NCBI GenBank assembly: GCA_023078555.1
Contig: CM041197.1
Location: forward strand, 2,514,501 to 2,578,500
Length of the DNA stretch: 64,000 nucleotides
Source of the DNA: Ulva prolifera
Taxonomy: Eukaryota > Chlorophyta > Ulvophyceae > Ulvales > Ulvaceae
Direction: 5' to 3'
In this document: positions 11,812 to 22,892 of the stretch, one piece after another
How the letters are laid out: each line of letters opens with the position of its first letter
Position numbering within the stretch: the first letter of the stretch is position 1
The notes under the pieces: model-generated
Told to the model about the DNA's origin: nothing
What the model saw: only the letters and a program-made list of their open reading frames with translations
Database searches by the model: none
Position numbers and translations under genes: made by a program

Positions 11812-13490
11812 TCAGCACCATGCCATGATGGTTGGACACCCCCCGAAGCAGCTACTGTGGTCGCGGTGGGTGGTGTCGTCATGCACAGCACCTAGTACGT
11901 GAGCATAGTACCGAGAAGAACAAAGAGAGCACAGAGACACTGACGGCGAGCAGGAGGCTGCATGGTGAGACCACAGACCTGGTGCTGCAGGCTTTGCAGA
12001 GGCCTCGTCGCCACTCTCATCCGCCCACATACGCTTCTTGACCGTCCTCTTGCTTCGCCGCGTCGGTTCGGCCTGGCAGGCCGCTGTGGCTCCTGCGTGT
12101 GCCATAAGAGCAAGCCGGCGACCGTCCGGGCTATGGACCTCCACGTTTGCGCCATGCTCAAGCAGATCTGATGACTCCAGGCCACAGTCCAGGCGGAACG
12201 CGCTCGACGTGCCGCTGCGCGGACTGCCACTTGCTTTCTCGACATACTCCACTGGTAGCGCCAGCGGCAGTATTTGCAGCCCATCACCAGGCTCCTGTGC
12301 GCTACAGATGGCACTGCCTGCTTGCACTTCCAGTGCGCTGGGTACGGGAGCCGCAGTGGAGGAGATGGTGTGGTGCATGTAGGCGATGCATGCGGCAGCA
12401 ACCGGGTGGAGTGGTGCGGCCGGCAGAGGCGTAACCCGCACGCGAGCTGGGACCTCCAGGTAGTCGAGGAAGTTGAAGCGCTTGAGGTTGGCAACGGTGG
12501 GTTGTAGGGCGGCTGTGTCGTCAGGAGTCCGTGGCGGCGGCATGCCAGCGGCTGACAGGGCTCGGCGGCGAGACTCGATCCTCTCCAGATCACGTTTACG
12601 GCGGGCTGCAACGACTGCAGTTGATGGTGCAGCCTCTGGATCGCTAGCTGCATCGATTGTAAGTGGCTGCCCTGCTGTGCACCTCCCAGGGGCAGGGGGA
12701 TTGAACCACATGTTGGTGACATTAGCACAGAGGACGGGGTCTCTAGGTCCAAGGACCTTGCGGTTGTAGCGAATAGCAGTGCGCATACGATTCTTGAGGT
12801 CTGTGCCACGCAGCTTGTGTTCGCTGACGTAGATGTACGATACAAGTGTTTCCGGCAGAGCCGCAGTGAAGTCCGCCCAAGCAGAAAGCGACACTGCAAA
12901 GTTTTCGCCCACATTGAGCGCCCATATTCGGCCTTGCTTCAATAATGACATCAATTTGGCAAGCTGTCGGTCGCCAAATCCCTGCAAGCGTGAATTGATC
13001 AAAGCAAAGCGTGGCCATCTGCTTTTCGGCTGGGCTCGGCAGATGAGGAAAGCAGTAAATCAGGCATGCGCACAGATCATCTGTCACAGCACACTTAAGG
13101 CATATGTGTCTCGTTTGCGGGCCGAACTTCCGCTTCACCTTTTCTCCTACGTGACGCGGACGTCTACCGGCATGCGCATTCAGCATTGATCGACTGGAAC
13201 AGCTAGATGGAACACCAAACAGCGTTAAGACGCACCTTCTCAAAATTTTGTATGTACAGGACTTCTACGCGCCAATTTTCTTTGAGAGCGTCAATCACAA
13301 TGTCAAGCTGAACTGACGTCGCGTCAGGGCACAGGTCCGGCTTCAATCGAAGAAGGCGGCCATTCAAACACCCCAACGTAGGGTCATTATCAAGAATTCT
13401 GATCACATAGTTTCGAAAATTGGCGTTGTCAAGGATCGGATCACCGCCTGGCACCCTTCGCTTACGCCCCTCTGCAGCCATCTGCATCAT
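11812..13490 (-). CDS. Unknown protein with leucine-rich-repeat-like N-terminal half
   Basis: Two exons, 13490-13236 and 12981-11812, join in phase through a GTGCGT donor and a CTTGCAG acceptor to give about 474 residues. The N-terminal half reads as alternating hydrophobic strand and helix segments of LRR style: SVQLDIVIDALKE, VEVLYIQNFEKG, QLAKLMSLLKQ, IWALNVGENF. It is followed by VSYIYVSEHKL, NRMRTAIRYNRK and VTNMWFNPP. The second half is low-complexity and includes basic clusters (RRSKRTVKKR) that could act as a nuclear signal. I cannot assign a function. I have a weak impression of similar orphan proteins in other algae and oomycetes, which is memory and not a search result. The C-terminal about 40 residues may be mis-modelled if another intron lies there. 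The start is the first ATG of the open frame (ATGATGCAGATG). Confidence 0.65.
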
Positions 13491-13969
13491 GCACGTGATT
13501 TCAACGCATCAGTAATCCATAGCAGAAAACTAGTGCCGCAATTGTGCAGGATTCGGCTGATGGAAGCTCGTTAATCACGCCCTCCAGGTGCCACAACACA
13601 TCAATGCCTAGGCCGGAGGCCAGAATGCAGGGAAGAGAGCTCCACATACCCCGAACTGTCCTTCTTTTATGATACAAGCCTATAGCAAAATTTTGGCGAT
13701 AGCTGCACTCGTGTCGCTGCACTTTCGGGATGTAACGTGGTGGTCATGGCCATGCGCTCCACCATAGAACACTAAAGCGACAACGTAAATGCCGAAGCAC
13801 CATAGGAGTATTCTACGATCGTTCACATACGGCTGACGGGCATGTAATTGCACCGCAGTTACGTCGTCACATGCTCCCTTAATCAGCTGTGCATCCCGGC
13901 TTGAATCGTATTCAACGTCACGAACATACAGTGTAGAAGACGGGGCATGACCAGGACGTGTATATCCCA

Positions 13970-14072
13970 CGCCAAACTGCAGCGAGGACGCGTTTCCATG
14001 TGTTGTAAACAAAGTGGCCTTGTCTGTGTCGCGATAAATCGAGTGGACAAGCTCACGGGTGCTCTGCCCGTG
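13970..14072 (-). other. Possible host exon fragment next to the Copia insertion
   Basis: Read on the minus strand and across the empty site, a CTTTCAG acceptor is followed almost at once by a short frame containing RDTDKATLFTTHGNASSL. The HGNA motif recalls the oxyanion-loop region of some alpha/beta hydrolases (ABHD17-like). I could not find the expected downstream exons, so this may be chance or a gene remnant. If real, the retrotransposon sits inside this exon, a few bases after its acceptor. Confidence 0.2.
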
Positions 14073-14353
14073 TGTTGTGATGTACCAGCCGTGGTACATG
14101 TGCACGCATAAATAATCATGGCGTGAGGGGTGTCAGGCATAGCGTGTACTGCATGCATGACACGTCTGATGAGTGTTTAGCGATGATGGCTGCGCAGTTG
14201 ATGCGGCAGCCATGCAGAGCACTGTGACATGCAATTGACAATAAGTATGTGGTGTATCGAAGATACACTATCGGTTCAGATAGATCTATAGATAGATCTA
14301 AGCATATGAGTGCTGTAATATGTACTGCACAGGTCATCTGCTGAATCACAACA
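14073..14353 (+). repeat. 5' LTR of the Copia element
   Basis: 281 bases, reading identical to 19353-19633. Includes a palindromic AGATCTATAGATAGATCT stretch and several TGCATG motifs. It presumably carries the element's promoter. Confidence 0.97.
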
Positions 14354-14371
14354 GGTTATGGGCCTGCCGCC
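14354..14371 (+). other. Primer-binding site, half-tRNA type
   Basis: Directly after the LTR the sequence reads GGTTATGGGCCTG. This is complementary to the anticodon stem-loop part of initiator methionine tRNA (GGCCCATAACC) and not to a tRNA 3' end. Drosophila copia uses the same internal iMet fragment as its primer. Confidence 0.7.
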
Positions 14372-14659
14372 TTCCACTGCTTAGCCGGTACCGTTTATAG
14401 AAAGGCTCCTAGGTCTTGAGACTCGATAGTGATGCCGGTTTCTTACGGTAGGTGAAAGCCTGGTAGGTAGAGCTTCAGGTTCGGTCAAACGGCCATCGAC
14501 TGGTCGCTGAGGACTGAGAAGCACCGCTGTGCACAGATTTGAATCTGCGGGAGCGCAGTGCATAAGATACTGTTTGACGCAGTGTGACGCAGGTTGTGTG
14601 TCGGTCAAAGTTTTTTTTTTGGTTCGACTATCGACGCAACAAGTCAAATCGACGCAACG

Positions 14660-17600
14660 ATGGGAATGTCAGACTTTATGAAAGTCACTCAATTGACCAT
14701 GACAAACTATCACCGATGGAAAGGGGACATTCATTCTGCTTTAATTCTCTGTGGATTCTGGCCGGCTGTGGAACAGAACGCAGAGTACGCGGCGCTCGAC
14801 GCTGCCGGGAAGCTTAAGATGTCACAAAAAGCCCTTGCAGTGATACGAATGAACACGTCATCAGGTCTGAGGATTCATATCGACAGTGCCAATTCAGCAA
14901 AGGACGCTTGGGAAGCACTGGAAAGCATATTCACGACTGAATCTCTCGGTGCAAAGAATCGGATGAGGGATGAGCTGCACGCGTTGCGGCGGGAAGAAAA
15001 AGAAACAGCATTTGAGTTCGCTAGCAGAGCCAAGACTCTGCAATGCAGAATGTTAGATGGCTGTGGAATTCGTGTCCCGGATGATGAAATCATTCACGCG
15101 GTCATGAGAGGGCTTGGTCCGGAGTATACAATTTTCAAAAGATGCATGTCTCAAACCGTCAAGAGCATGACTCTAAATGAATTTTGCAATCGACTGCTCG
15201 AGGAGCAGCCAGACTCTTCGATGGAACAATTGGAATCGGAGCTCCAAGCGTTCCATGTGCAGAATTCAGGTGGCAGACAAGCCAAAGCCCCGCCACCTAG
15301 GAGATCGCATAAGCCAAAAGCAGAGGATCCACCAAAATCGAAGCGTTTTACAGGGAAATGTTTCAACTGTGGAAAGAAAGGACATCGTAAACCGGATTGT
15401 CCAGCTTTGAAAATGCAAACTCCTACTGACCAAAACGCCAGTCGAGCAGAAAAAGACCCGCCAGCTATGTGCAACTATCTTGTATACAACGTGTCAGAAG
15501 TTGTAGACAGCCCCAGTGCTGATGAGGTAGAGGAACATGTGGTGGACACTGGAGACGTTTTCAATTTGATGAACTGCGCAAAAGCATGCAAAGTTCTCAT
15601 GGAAAACAGCACTGGAATCAGCATCCACACTGTCAGAAATGTATTGCCAACAATGATGATGATACATGAGAAGTATCCAGGAATATCAAACAAGGATTTG
15701 GTTAGCATTTTCCTCGGGACTACCCAGCCCACAATTTCCAAGGATGCGCGTGCCTTGATGCAACAGCATGACTTCATGACTCCGTGGGTACCTAATTTAC
15801 ATCATGAAGATGACGATTTTGTTTATCATGTCGCAAATCACGCTGCAGCGGGTGAAATGCACATTCAGGGGAAGCTGCAAAGAGTTTTGTTTGACTCAGG
15901 AACAAACGTACATGTGGCGAATTTCAAGTCAGGTGTAGCCGTGAAGAGCTACACGCCTTTTGCCAGCACAGCTAACAGAAGTGTGCAGATGGGTGGGGGT
16001 GAGAAACACAGGGCGCTGGGTCTCGTGGACTACGAGATTGCAGTGCAAGAAGGTTTCAAGCTGCAGATCACAGGGGCATTGTACGTGCCAACAGTGACAG
16101 CAAACTTGATTTCAGTTAGCAAAGCAGCCAAGTCTTCAAAATCTAGACTCAGTTTTGGAGAGCATGATGTCATCGCCACAGTGGGTGGCAGAGAAGTGAT
16201 CATCGGCAAGTTGTCTGGTGGATTCTATGAGACATCTGTAACTCAGCAGAGTTATGAGAAGCCCAAGACTGTGTCATGGGCGGAACCGCTGGAAGTTTTT
16301 CATGTCTCATATGACTTGCTTCACAAGCGACTAGGGCATCCATCGCCCACTGTTATCAAACACATGTGCAAACATGATTGTTTGAAATGCATGCCAGAGA
16401 AGCTAGGTGCACCAAGCCATGTCTGTGAGTCTTGCATGAAAGCGCATCAAGCCAAGTTGCCTTTCGATGAATCTGAGTCAATCGCTGACAAGCCAATGAC
16501 ACTGGTTCACGTGGACACCATGGGTCCATTCCCACTGCCGAGTATATCAGGTGCAAGATATGCTGTGGTCATGATCGATGACTACTCTCGCATGATAGCA
16601 GTGGTATGTGTCAAATCAAAAGCTGACATACCGGAGCGATTGACGTTCGCGCTGGGGCAGCTGCAACATTTGTCCAGGCAGCAGATGTTGTTCATGAGGT
16701 CAGACTACGGGTCTGAGTTCATAAATGCCAGAGTTCGAAAGTTTTTGGACTCGCAATTCATCAAACATCAGAAAAGCTGCGTTTACACACCAGAGCAGAA
16801 TGGCAGAGTTGAAAGATCAAATCGGTCACTTATGGAAAAACTGCGGGCTTTGATGTTCGAATCACATGCACCAGCATGCATGTGGGAGGAGGCTTTGAAT
16901 ACGGCTGTGAAGCTGTACAACATGACAGCCTCCACACGCAGAAAGAAGACTCCATATGAGTTATTCTGGGGGATTAAACCAAGCTGCGATGCACTCAGAG
17001 TTTTTGGGTGCAAGGCTTTTGTTCAAGTACCCGAACAGAAGAGAAATAAGCTTGATGAGCGATCAGTGGTGGGTACCATGATTGGTTACTCACAGTCATC
17101 CAAGGCGTACCGGATCCTGATTCCGGATGGTGACAGGTTCAAAGTGACAGAATCTAGACACGTCAGATTCGACGAAAATGCGCCTGGGCCATGGATGACG
17201 GACAAGTCTTGCACAGACGAAGGCATCGATTTCAGTGACAACGTATTGATGCCGAACATGGGGAGAATGTTGCAGCAGCAGGATTTCCACCCTGCAGCCG
17301 CAGGTATCCAGCAGCAGGAAGGTGCAGGTGTTCAGCAACAAGACGTACAGCAACAAGATGAAATGCCTATGCATGAGCCAGAAGTTGCAGGACAGCAAAT
17401 AGATGATGCAGATGAAGTGCATGAACCGCATGAACATCTAGATGAGGCTGAGCTGAATGCACATGACAATGATGGTCAGGTGGCAGCTGCACAGGACCTG
17501 CCGGTAGCTGCACAGGAACAGGGAATGATTGATGCAGACATGCCAGAATTGGAAGATGCATCAGTCGCATCAGATCTACAGGACCCAGAGGAACTGGACG

Positions 17601-19309
17601 ATCATGCTCCTGGGGAGCAGGTGATGCAGGATCAGATAGCACATGAGCCAGAGGCTGGGGAGCCACCAGCACAATTTGGCAGGCCAAAGCGAAACACCGG
17701 GCCACCAGCTAGATATGCAGATTACAGGGCATATCATGCAGATTTGCAGGAGGAACCCAGAACATTCCATGAAATCAAGTTCAGACTGGACAAGGAGCAA
17801 TGGTATGAGGCAATCGCAAAGGAAAATCAGGACATGATCAAAAACGGGATGTATGATGTCATTGATTGCAGCGATATGCCACCGGGAACCAAGGCAATTC
17901 CAACAAAGTATGTGTTTAAGTTCAAAAAGGATGAACTGGGCCGAATTGAGCGATTCAGAGCCCGATTCGTGGCCATGGGATGTGAGCAAAAGGAGGGCAT
18001 TGACTACGTTGAGGTTTATGCACCGGTCAGCAAGTATGCTACGGCCAGGATGCTTATGTCAGAGGTAGTGCAGAATGACTTGGATCTGGTGCAGCTAGAT
18101 GTCACAGCAGCGTTCATGCACAGTGACCTCGAAGAAACTGTCTATGTCAAACCTCCGCCAGACTATCCAATCAAAGGAAAGGTTTGGAAGCTTAACAAGG
18201 CCATGAATGGTCTAAAGCAAGCAGGGCGTGCATGGTTTATGCACCTCAAGAGATGCCTGCTCAATCTGGGGATGACAGTGGCTCACGCAGATGAGAGCCT
18301 GTACATTTTCAGAGCTGATGGTGACGATAGGGAACCCACGTATGTGCTCGTGTACGTGGATGACCTCATTCTTGCAGGGAAGAGAAACAAAATTCAGTGG
18401 ATCATTGAGTCTCTTAAGAAACAGCTGGAAATCGTTGACAAAGGAGATGCAAAGTTGTTCTTGGGAATGGAAATCATTCGAGACAGAGCCGCCGGAACGC
18501 TGTGGCTAGGTCAGAGTCAGCATGCATCTGATTTACTCAGCAAGTTTGGGATGACTCAGGCAAAGGGTAGAAAAACTCCATTGGATGTCAAACTCAGTTT
18601 GCAGAAGTTTGATGGAACTGCAAATCAGAAAGATCTGAAGCATTATCAGAGTTTGATTGGAAGTCTTCTCTATCTAGCAAACTGCACAAGGCCAGACTTG
18701 GCGCAGTCTGTGGGTTTGCTGGCACGCTTCATGTCAAATCCGTCGCAGGAGCACATGGAAGCTGGCAAGCAGGTTCTCAGGTACCTTGCAGGTACCAAGG
18801 AGCTGGGGCTATCGTTTAAAAGGTCCAGCCCTAACAGCATCAAGGGATATTGTGATGCCGACTATGCAGGGGATTTAGATAAACGCAAGTCCACGTCTGG
18901 ATATGTGTTCACTAGATCCGGGGGAGCTATTTCATGGAGCTCCAAATTGCAGAGCACAGTGGCACAGTCCACGTGTGAGGCTGAATTCATAGCCGCGGCA
19001 CATGCAGCAAAGGAAGCTTTGTGGTTGCGCGACCTTCAAGCAGAATTCAGAAGACGCGTTGACCCAGTGATGATGTTTGGTGACAATCAGGGAGCTCTCA
19101 AGCTGATTCATCACCCGCATGCGCATCAACGCACCAAGCACATTGATGTGGCCCACCGATTTGTTCAGGACAGAGTGGAACGTGGGGAGCTTCAAGTAGA
19201 GTACATATCTACTCATGATATGGTGGCCGACTGCATGACCAAGGGAGTGCCCATGGCTAAGTTGTGGGAGAACATCCGGGACATGGGACTAACCAACAGA
19301 CCAGCATAA
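14660..19309 (+). CDS. Copia gag-pol polyprotein
   Basis: One frame of about 1,549 residues from the first in-frame ATG (14660). Parts in order: gag (N-terminal NYHRWKGDI region and helical core), CCHC zinc knuckle CFNCGKKGHRKPDC near 15,360, a helix-turn-helix-looking segment near 15,640-15,760, aspartic protease motif FDSGTN near 15,890, gag-pre-integrase HKRLGHPSP near 16,325, and the integrase core between about 16,500 and 16,860. An acidic, Gln-rich linker lies near 17,250-17,640. Reverse transcriptase runs from about 17,800 to 18,500 with YVDDLILAG, and RNase H covers roughly 18,840-19,240. It looks whole. Base composition is more AT-rich than neighbouring host exons, and there are no introns. 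Confidence 0.96.
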   Translation: MGMSDFMKVTQLTMTNYHRWKGDIHSALILCGFWPAVEQNAEYAALDAAGKLKMSQKALAVIRMNTSSGLRIHIDSANSAKDAWEALESIFTTESLGAKNRMRDELHALRREEKETAFEFASRAKTLQCRMLDGCGIRVPDDEIIHAVMRGLGPEYTIFKRCMSQTVKSMTLNEFCNRLLEEQPDSSMEQLESELQAFHVQNSGGRQAKAPPPRRSHKPKAEDPPKSKRFTGKCFNCGKKGHRKPDCPALKMQTPTDQNASRAEKDPPAMCNYLVYNVSEVVDSPSADEVEEHVVDTGDVFNLMNCAKACKVLMENSTGISIHTVRNVLPTMMMIHEKYPGISNKDLVSIFLGTTQPTISKDARALMQQHDFMTPWVPNLHHEDDDFVYHVANHAAAGEMHIQGKLQRVLFDSGTNVHVANFKSGVAVKSYTPFASTANRSVQMGGGEKHRALGLVDYEIAVQEGFKLQITGALYVPTVTANLISVSKAAKSSKSRLSFGEHDVIATVGGREVIIGKLSGGFYETSVTQQSYEKPKTVSWAEPLEVFHVSYDLLHKRLGHPSPTVIKHMCKHDCLKCMPEKLGAPSHVCESCMKAHQAKLPFDESESIADKPMTLVHVDTMGPFPLPSISGARYAVVMIDDYSRMIAVVCVKSKADIPERLTFALGQLQHLSRQQMLFMRSDYGSEFINARVRKFLDSQFIKHQKSCVYTPEQNGRVERSNRSLMEKLRALMFESHAPACMWEEALNTAVKLYNMTASTRRKKTPYELFWGIKPSCDALRVFGCKAFVQVPEQKRNKLDERSVVGTMIGYSQSSKAYRILIPDGDRFKVTESRHVRFDENAPGPWMTDKSCTDEGIDFSDNVLMPNMGRMLQQQDFHPAAAGIQQQEGAGVQQQDVQQQDEMPMHEPEVAGQQIDDADEVHEPHEHLDEAELNAHDNDGQVAAAQDLPVAAQEQGMIDADMPELEDASVASDLQDPEELDDHAPGEQVMQDQIAHEPEAGEPPAQFGRPKRNTGPPARYADYRAYHADLQEEPRTFHEIKFRLDKEQWYEAIAKENQDMIKNGMYDVIDCSDMPPGTKAIPTKYVFKFKKDELGRIERFRARFVAMGCEQKEGIDYVEVYAPVSKYATARMLMSEVVQNDLDLVQLDVTAAFMHSDLEETVYVKPPPDYPIKGKVWKLNKAMNGLKQAGRAWFMHLKRCLLNLGMTVAHADESLYIFRADGDDREPTYVLVYVDDLILAGKRNKIQWIIESLKKQLEIVDKGDAKLFLGMEIIRDRAAGTLWLGQSQHASDLLSKFGMTQAKGRKTPLDVKLSLQKFDGTANQKDLKHYQSLIGSLLYLANCTRPDLAQSVGLLARFMSNPSQEHMEAGKQVLRYLAGTKELGLSFKRSSPNSIKGYCDADYAGDLDKRKSTSGYVFTRSGGAISWSSKLQSTVAQSTCEAEFIAAAHAAKEALWLRDLQAEFRRRVDPVMMFGDNQGALKLIHHPHAHQRTKHIDVAHRFVQDRVERGELQVEYISTHDMVADCMTKGVPMAKLWENIRDMGLTNRPA

Positions 19310-19352
19310 GCAATGGGATGCATTCAATTCAAGCAATGCCTTCCATGGGGAG

Positions 19353-19633
19353 TGTTGTGATGTACCAGCCGTGGTACATGTGCACGCATAAATAATCATG
19401 GCGTGAGGGGTGTCAGGCATAGCGTGTACTGCATGCATGACACGTCTGATGAGTGTTTAGCGATGATGGCTGCGCAGTTGATGCGGCAGCCATGCAGAGC
19501 ACTGTGACATGCAATTGACAATAAGTATGTGGTGTATCGAAGATACACTATCGGTTCAGATAGATCTATAGATAGATCTAAGCATATGAGTGCTGTAATA
19601 TGTACTGCACAGGTCATCTGCTGAATCACAACA
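19353..19633 (+). repeat. 3' LTR of the Copia element
   Basis: 281 bases reading identical to the 5' copy, preceded by the purine-rich ATGGGGAG expected of a polypurine tract and followed by the CCGTG target duplication. Confidence 0.97.
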
Positions 19634-19638
19634 CCGTG

Positions 19639-20413
19639 CCTGAAAGCTGCCCACAGGCCTCTATGCTTGGGAACACGATTCGCGAGACCTATGATCGAGA
19701 AGGCTGTAATATGGGATCCAATCGAGTTTGTTCTATGTCCAGGGCAGACAAGAAAGCATGCTGCAGTGCGTGTTAATTGCTACAGCGGAGCGCTATGCTC
19801 GGCACCACGCAGGCGCCACCGTTCCTGCCTCTCCGACACATCATTGTCAAACAGGCGCTACAGTCCCCGGAGCATCGGCCGGTAGTGACCTTTTGAGGGG
19901 CCAACTCGCCACCCCTGCCAGCAGCTGCACCTCGAGGGCCTACTGGATGCCCATCACGCCTTCGCTACTGTCAGCCGTCATCGTGGCACAGCTCGAAATG
20001 TATCACCAGGATGTCAGCATCCACACAGGCCAGCAACGCTCTCGCATACCTGCCCAAGCTATGCTAGATAGATGCACGACAATTTCCAGCGTTTAGCAGC
20101 TCAAACTGTGCTTCCATTGCAGGCGCCAGCGGGCGTGAGCACCGTCATCATGATTTAGGAACACAGGTTGTGGCAGGTTGCAGCGGGCGCGGCATGAGCA
20201 GTCATTGATTACAAAGCCACATGTCACCGAATTGCCCCTCGGCCCTAGAGGGCAGCTAGCACCGCGCCACGTGCACCTGCGGGCAGAGCGCCCATGCATC
20301 CACACTGCCATGTGGACACGCTCCCCGCAACGGCCACGCGCCCAGAGCCGCATGCATGCCACGCCATGCCTCCAGACGCGCACCGCGTCTGGTGCCGCAG
20401 GGCACAGGCCGGG
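19639..20413. other. Intergenic between Copia insertion and GatB
   Basis: Continues the host sequence split by the retrotransposon, then runs into the 3' flank of the GatB gene. No exon is convincing apart from the possible one ending at the insertion point. Confidence 0.35.
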
Positions 20414-22859
20414 CTAGGCGTCGCCGGCGAGCCGGGGGGGGAGCAGGCGCGCGAGCTTCTCAGGGTTCACGCGGCCCCCGGACGACTTCATCACTTGCCC
20501 CTGGAAGTAGCCCTGCAGCTTCGTCTTGCCGCCCCTGCACAGCAGCCCACACCCGTGAGGCCTCCACCCGCCACCACACGCTGCCGCGGCCAGCTAGCAG
20601 GAGTCCGGCTCTGAAGCCAACTACAGCACCCTGAACTAGCACCTCGTCCGGACGGGGGGGTGTTTGATTGCGATGCTACGCAGTGGCCCTCCGTGTCCGG
20701 CTACGCGACGGCCCCTGCTTTGCTATCTGTGTACTTTGGACTAGTATTGCCACCGTAGTGCTCGGCGTAGGGCTCCCAGCGAGCCGTGCCGCGGTGGCCG
20801 CAGCGCACAGCAGCGCCGGCACCGCAGCGTGGCAGCGGGGGCGCGCACCGGTACTGCTCGAGCTGCTTCGGGTTGCCGGCGATCGCCTCGTCGATCATGG
20901 CGAGGATGGCCGCGTCGTCCGAGATCTGGCCCATGCCGCGCTCCTCCACAAGCGCCGCGACCCCGGCGGCCTCCGCGGCGCCCTCCAGCAGCTCCGGCGC
21001 GAGCTCCTTCGCGATCTTGCTGCTGATCGTGCCGTCCTCGATCAGCGCGATCGTCTGCGCCAGGGTGGCTGGCGAGATCTTGACGCCCGCGATCGTGGCC
21101 TGCATGCAGGCGGGTGTTCAGGGGCCGCGCGCACGCTGTTCCAAAGTGTTCGGACTCCGCAGCGGTCACCCGCGCCCCTTGCTGCTGATCGTGAGGGTGC
21201 AGTCCCGATAGGGTGCTGGCCGTGTGCGGGGCACCAAACTGCCAAATCATGCATGTAGCCTGTCGTAGTGTACAGTTGAAGATTGGCCGCGCTCGGCGGA
21301 CACGCGTGCGCTGGCCGAGACACACCCCGTTCTCCTTGCACCACGCGACGATGTCGCGGAGGATCCAGTTTGCGGCCTGCACAGGGTTCGCGCCGGCGGC
21401 GACGGCCGCGTCGTAGTACGCCGCCGTCGCCGCGTCCTCCGCGAGCTGCAGGGTGGCGTCCTCCGGAAGGCCGGCGGCGGCGAGGCGCGCGCGCAGCTGC
21501 GCCGGCAGCTCCGGCATGCTTGCGCGCACTGCCTCGATGTTGGCGTCGGACACGCGCAGCGGAGGCAGGTCGGGCTCCGGGAAGTACCGGTAGTCTGCGA
21601 GGCCCTCCTTCTTCCGCATCGTGCGCGTCTCCTGCACAGCACGCAGCACGGCCTCGGAGGCTGTGCACCGGTCCGCGTGTCTGCGGTGCAGCGCCAGGCA
21701 GGCGGGACGCCGCAGCCGCCAAGCATCGCGCAGGGGTCCCACATGACTGCGCTGCACGGCGCCTGATGCATGGATGCATGCGTAGACCGTTGCCGTGCGA
21801 TGCCGGGGGCGATGAGGAAGCCAGATGATCACAGGTCTTACGGCACTGCGTACGACTCAATTGAGGGGCCCCACCTGGGAGTCCTCGTCAAAGAGGCGGG
21901 TCTCCTGCGAGATCTCGTCGCCGCGGCCGGCCCGCAGCAGCGCAGACTGCCGGTGCACCTCAAACTCGATCGCCTTCTGCATCGCGCCGAAGGAGTTCAT
22001 GTTCTTTACCTCGACCTTCGTGCCGAGCGTGGACGTGCCCGCCGGCCGCACGCTCACATTCACGTCGCACCGGAAGCTGCCCTCCTGCATGCATGCGCCA
22101 CCACCTGAGCTGTGCAGCGTGTCACGTGACCCGAGGAGCACCTCCAAGTGTGAAAATCTGTGCGCTCCGTCTGCCGCATGCATGCACACCATGCACATCC
22201 CAGCTCCAGACTGTCTATGAGGTTCTGGGTAATAGTGCGTCCCCCACCACGTACTGCTCCGTCTCATGTGCACTGCCGGCCCGTGTTGCGCGATCGCTGC
22301 AACACTCTCGACGTGGCACGACATCGCAGGCACCCCGTCAGGGGGAGGCGGGCTGCCGCACCTGCATGTTGCCGTCGGAGATGCCGAGGAAACGGACGAT
22401 GCGGCGCAGCTCGGCGCCGTACGCCGCCGCCTCCGCGCCGCTCGCAAACTCCGGCTCCGTCACGATCTCCAGCAGCGGCACGCCGGCACGGTTCAGGTCC
22501 ACGAGGCTGTGCCGAGGCCCCTCGCCGCCGCCGCCGTGCATGTTCTTGCCCGCGTCCTCCTCCAGGTGCGCCCTGCATGCATGCCGCCGGTGCCTCTGGG
22601 CGCGGGCAGGTGCGCGGAAGCCGGAGGCAAGCCACGCTGCCAATGCCGGGGTGGCCGCAGTTCGGGAACTCGGGCACACGCGGCCGTGTAGCGGCTTCAG
22701 GTGCGCGCCTGCGGCCCTGCGGCGCAGACTGTGGACGCAGGCGTGCTCGAGTGCATGCGCAACGCCGGCATCAGCGGGAGCGGAGACTGTGGGAGCGGGG
22801 GCAGAAGCGTGGGAGCGCATAGCATGTGCACATTGCTTCAAGGCGCGCGGGGGGGCGCG

Positions 22860-22892
<33 letters not shown>

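Larger units (their letters stand above)
14073..19633 (+). mobile_element. Whole Ty1/copia LTR retrotransposon
   Basis: A 5,561-bp element bounded by two 281-bp LTRs, each beginning TGTTGTGATG and ending AATCACAACA. It is flanked by the perfect 5-bp target duplication CCGTG (14068-14072 and 19634-19638). Order of parts: LTR, primer-binding site, gag with a CCHC knuckle, protease, integrase, reverse transcriptase, RNase H, a short purine-rich stretch and the second LTR. This order of integrase before reverse transcriptase defines Pseudoviridae/copia. The LTRs read identical over their full length and the coding frame looks whole, with no breaks, so insertion was very recent. It lies between minus-strand host sequences. 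Confidence 0.97.

Noticed and set aside
14073-19633. Gypsy-type or endogenous pararetrovirus classification
   Set aside because: Integrase precedes reverse transcriptase, and the RNase H and primer site are of copia type.
22861-22891. Sequencing artefact as sole explanation for homopolymers
   Set aside because: Individual lengths may be wrong, but runs recur at comparable positions in several introns, so they are reported as real with that caution.
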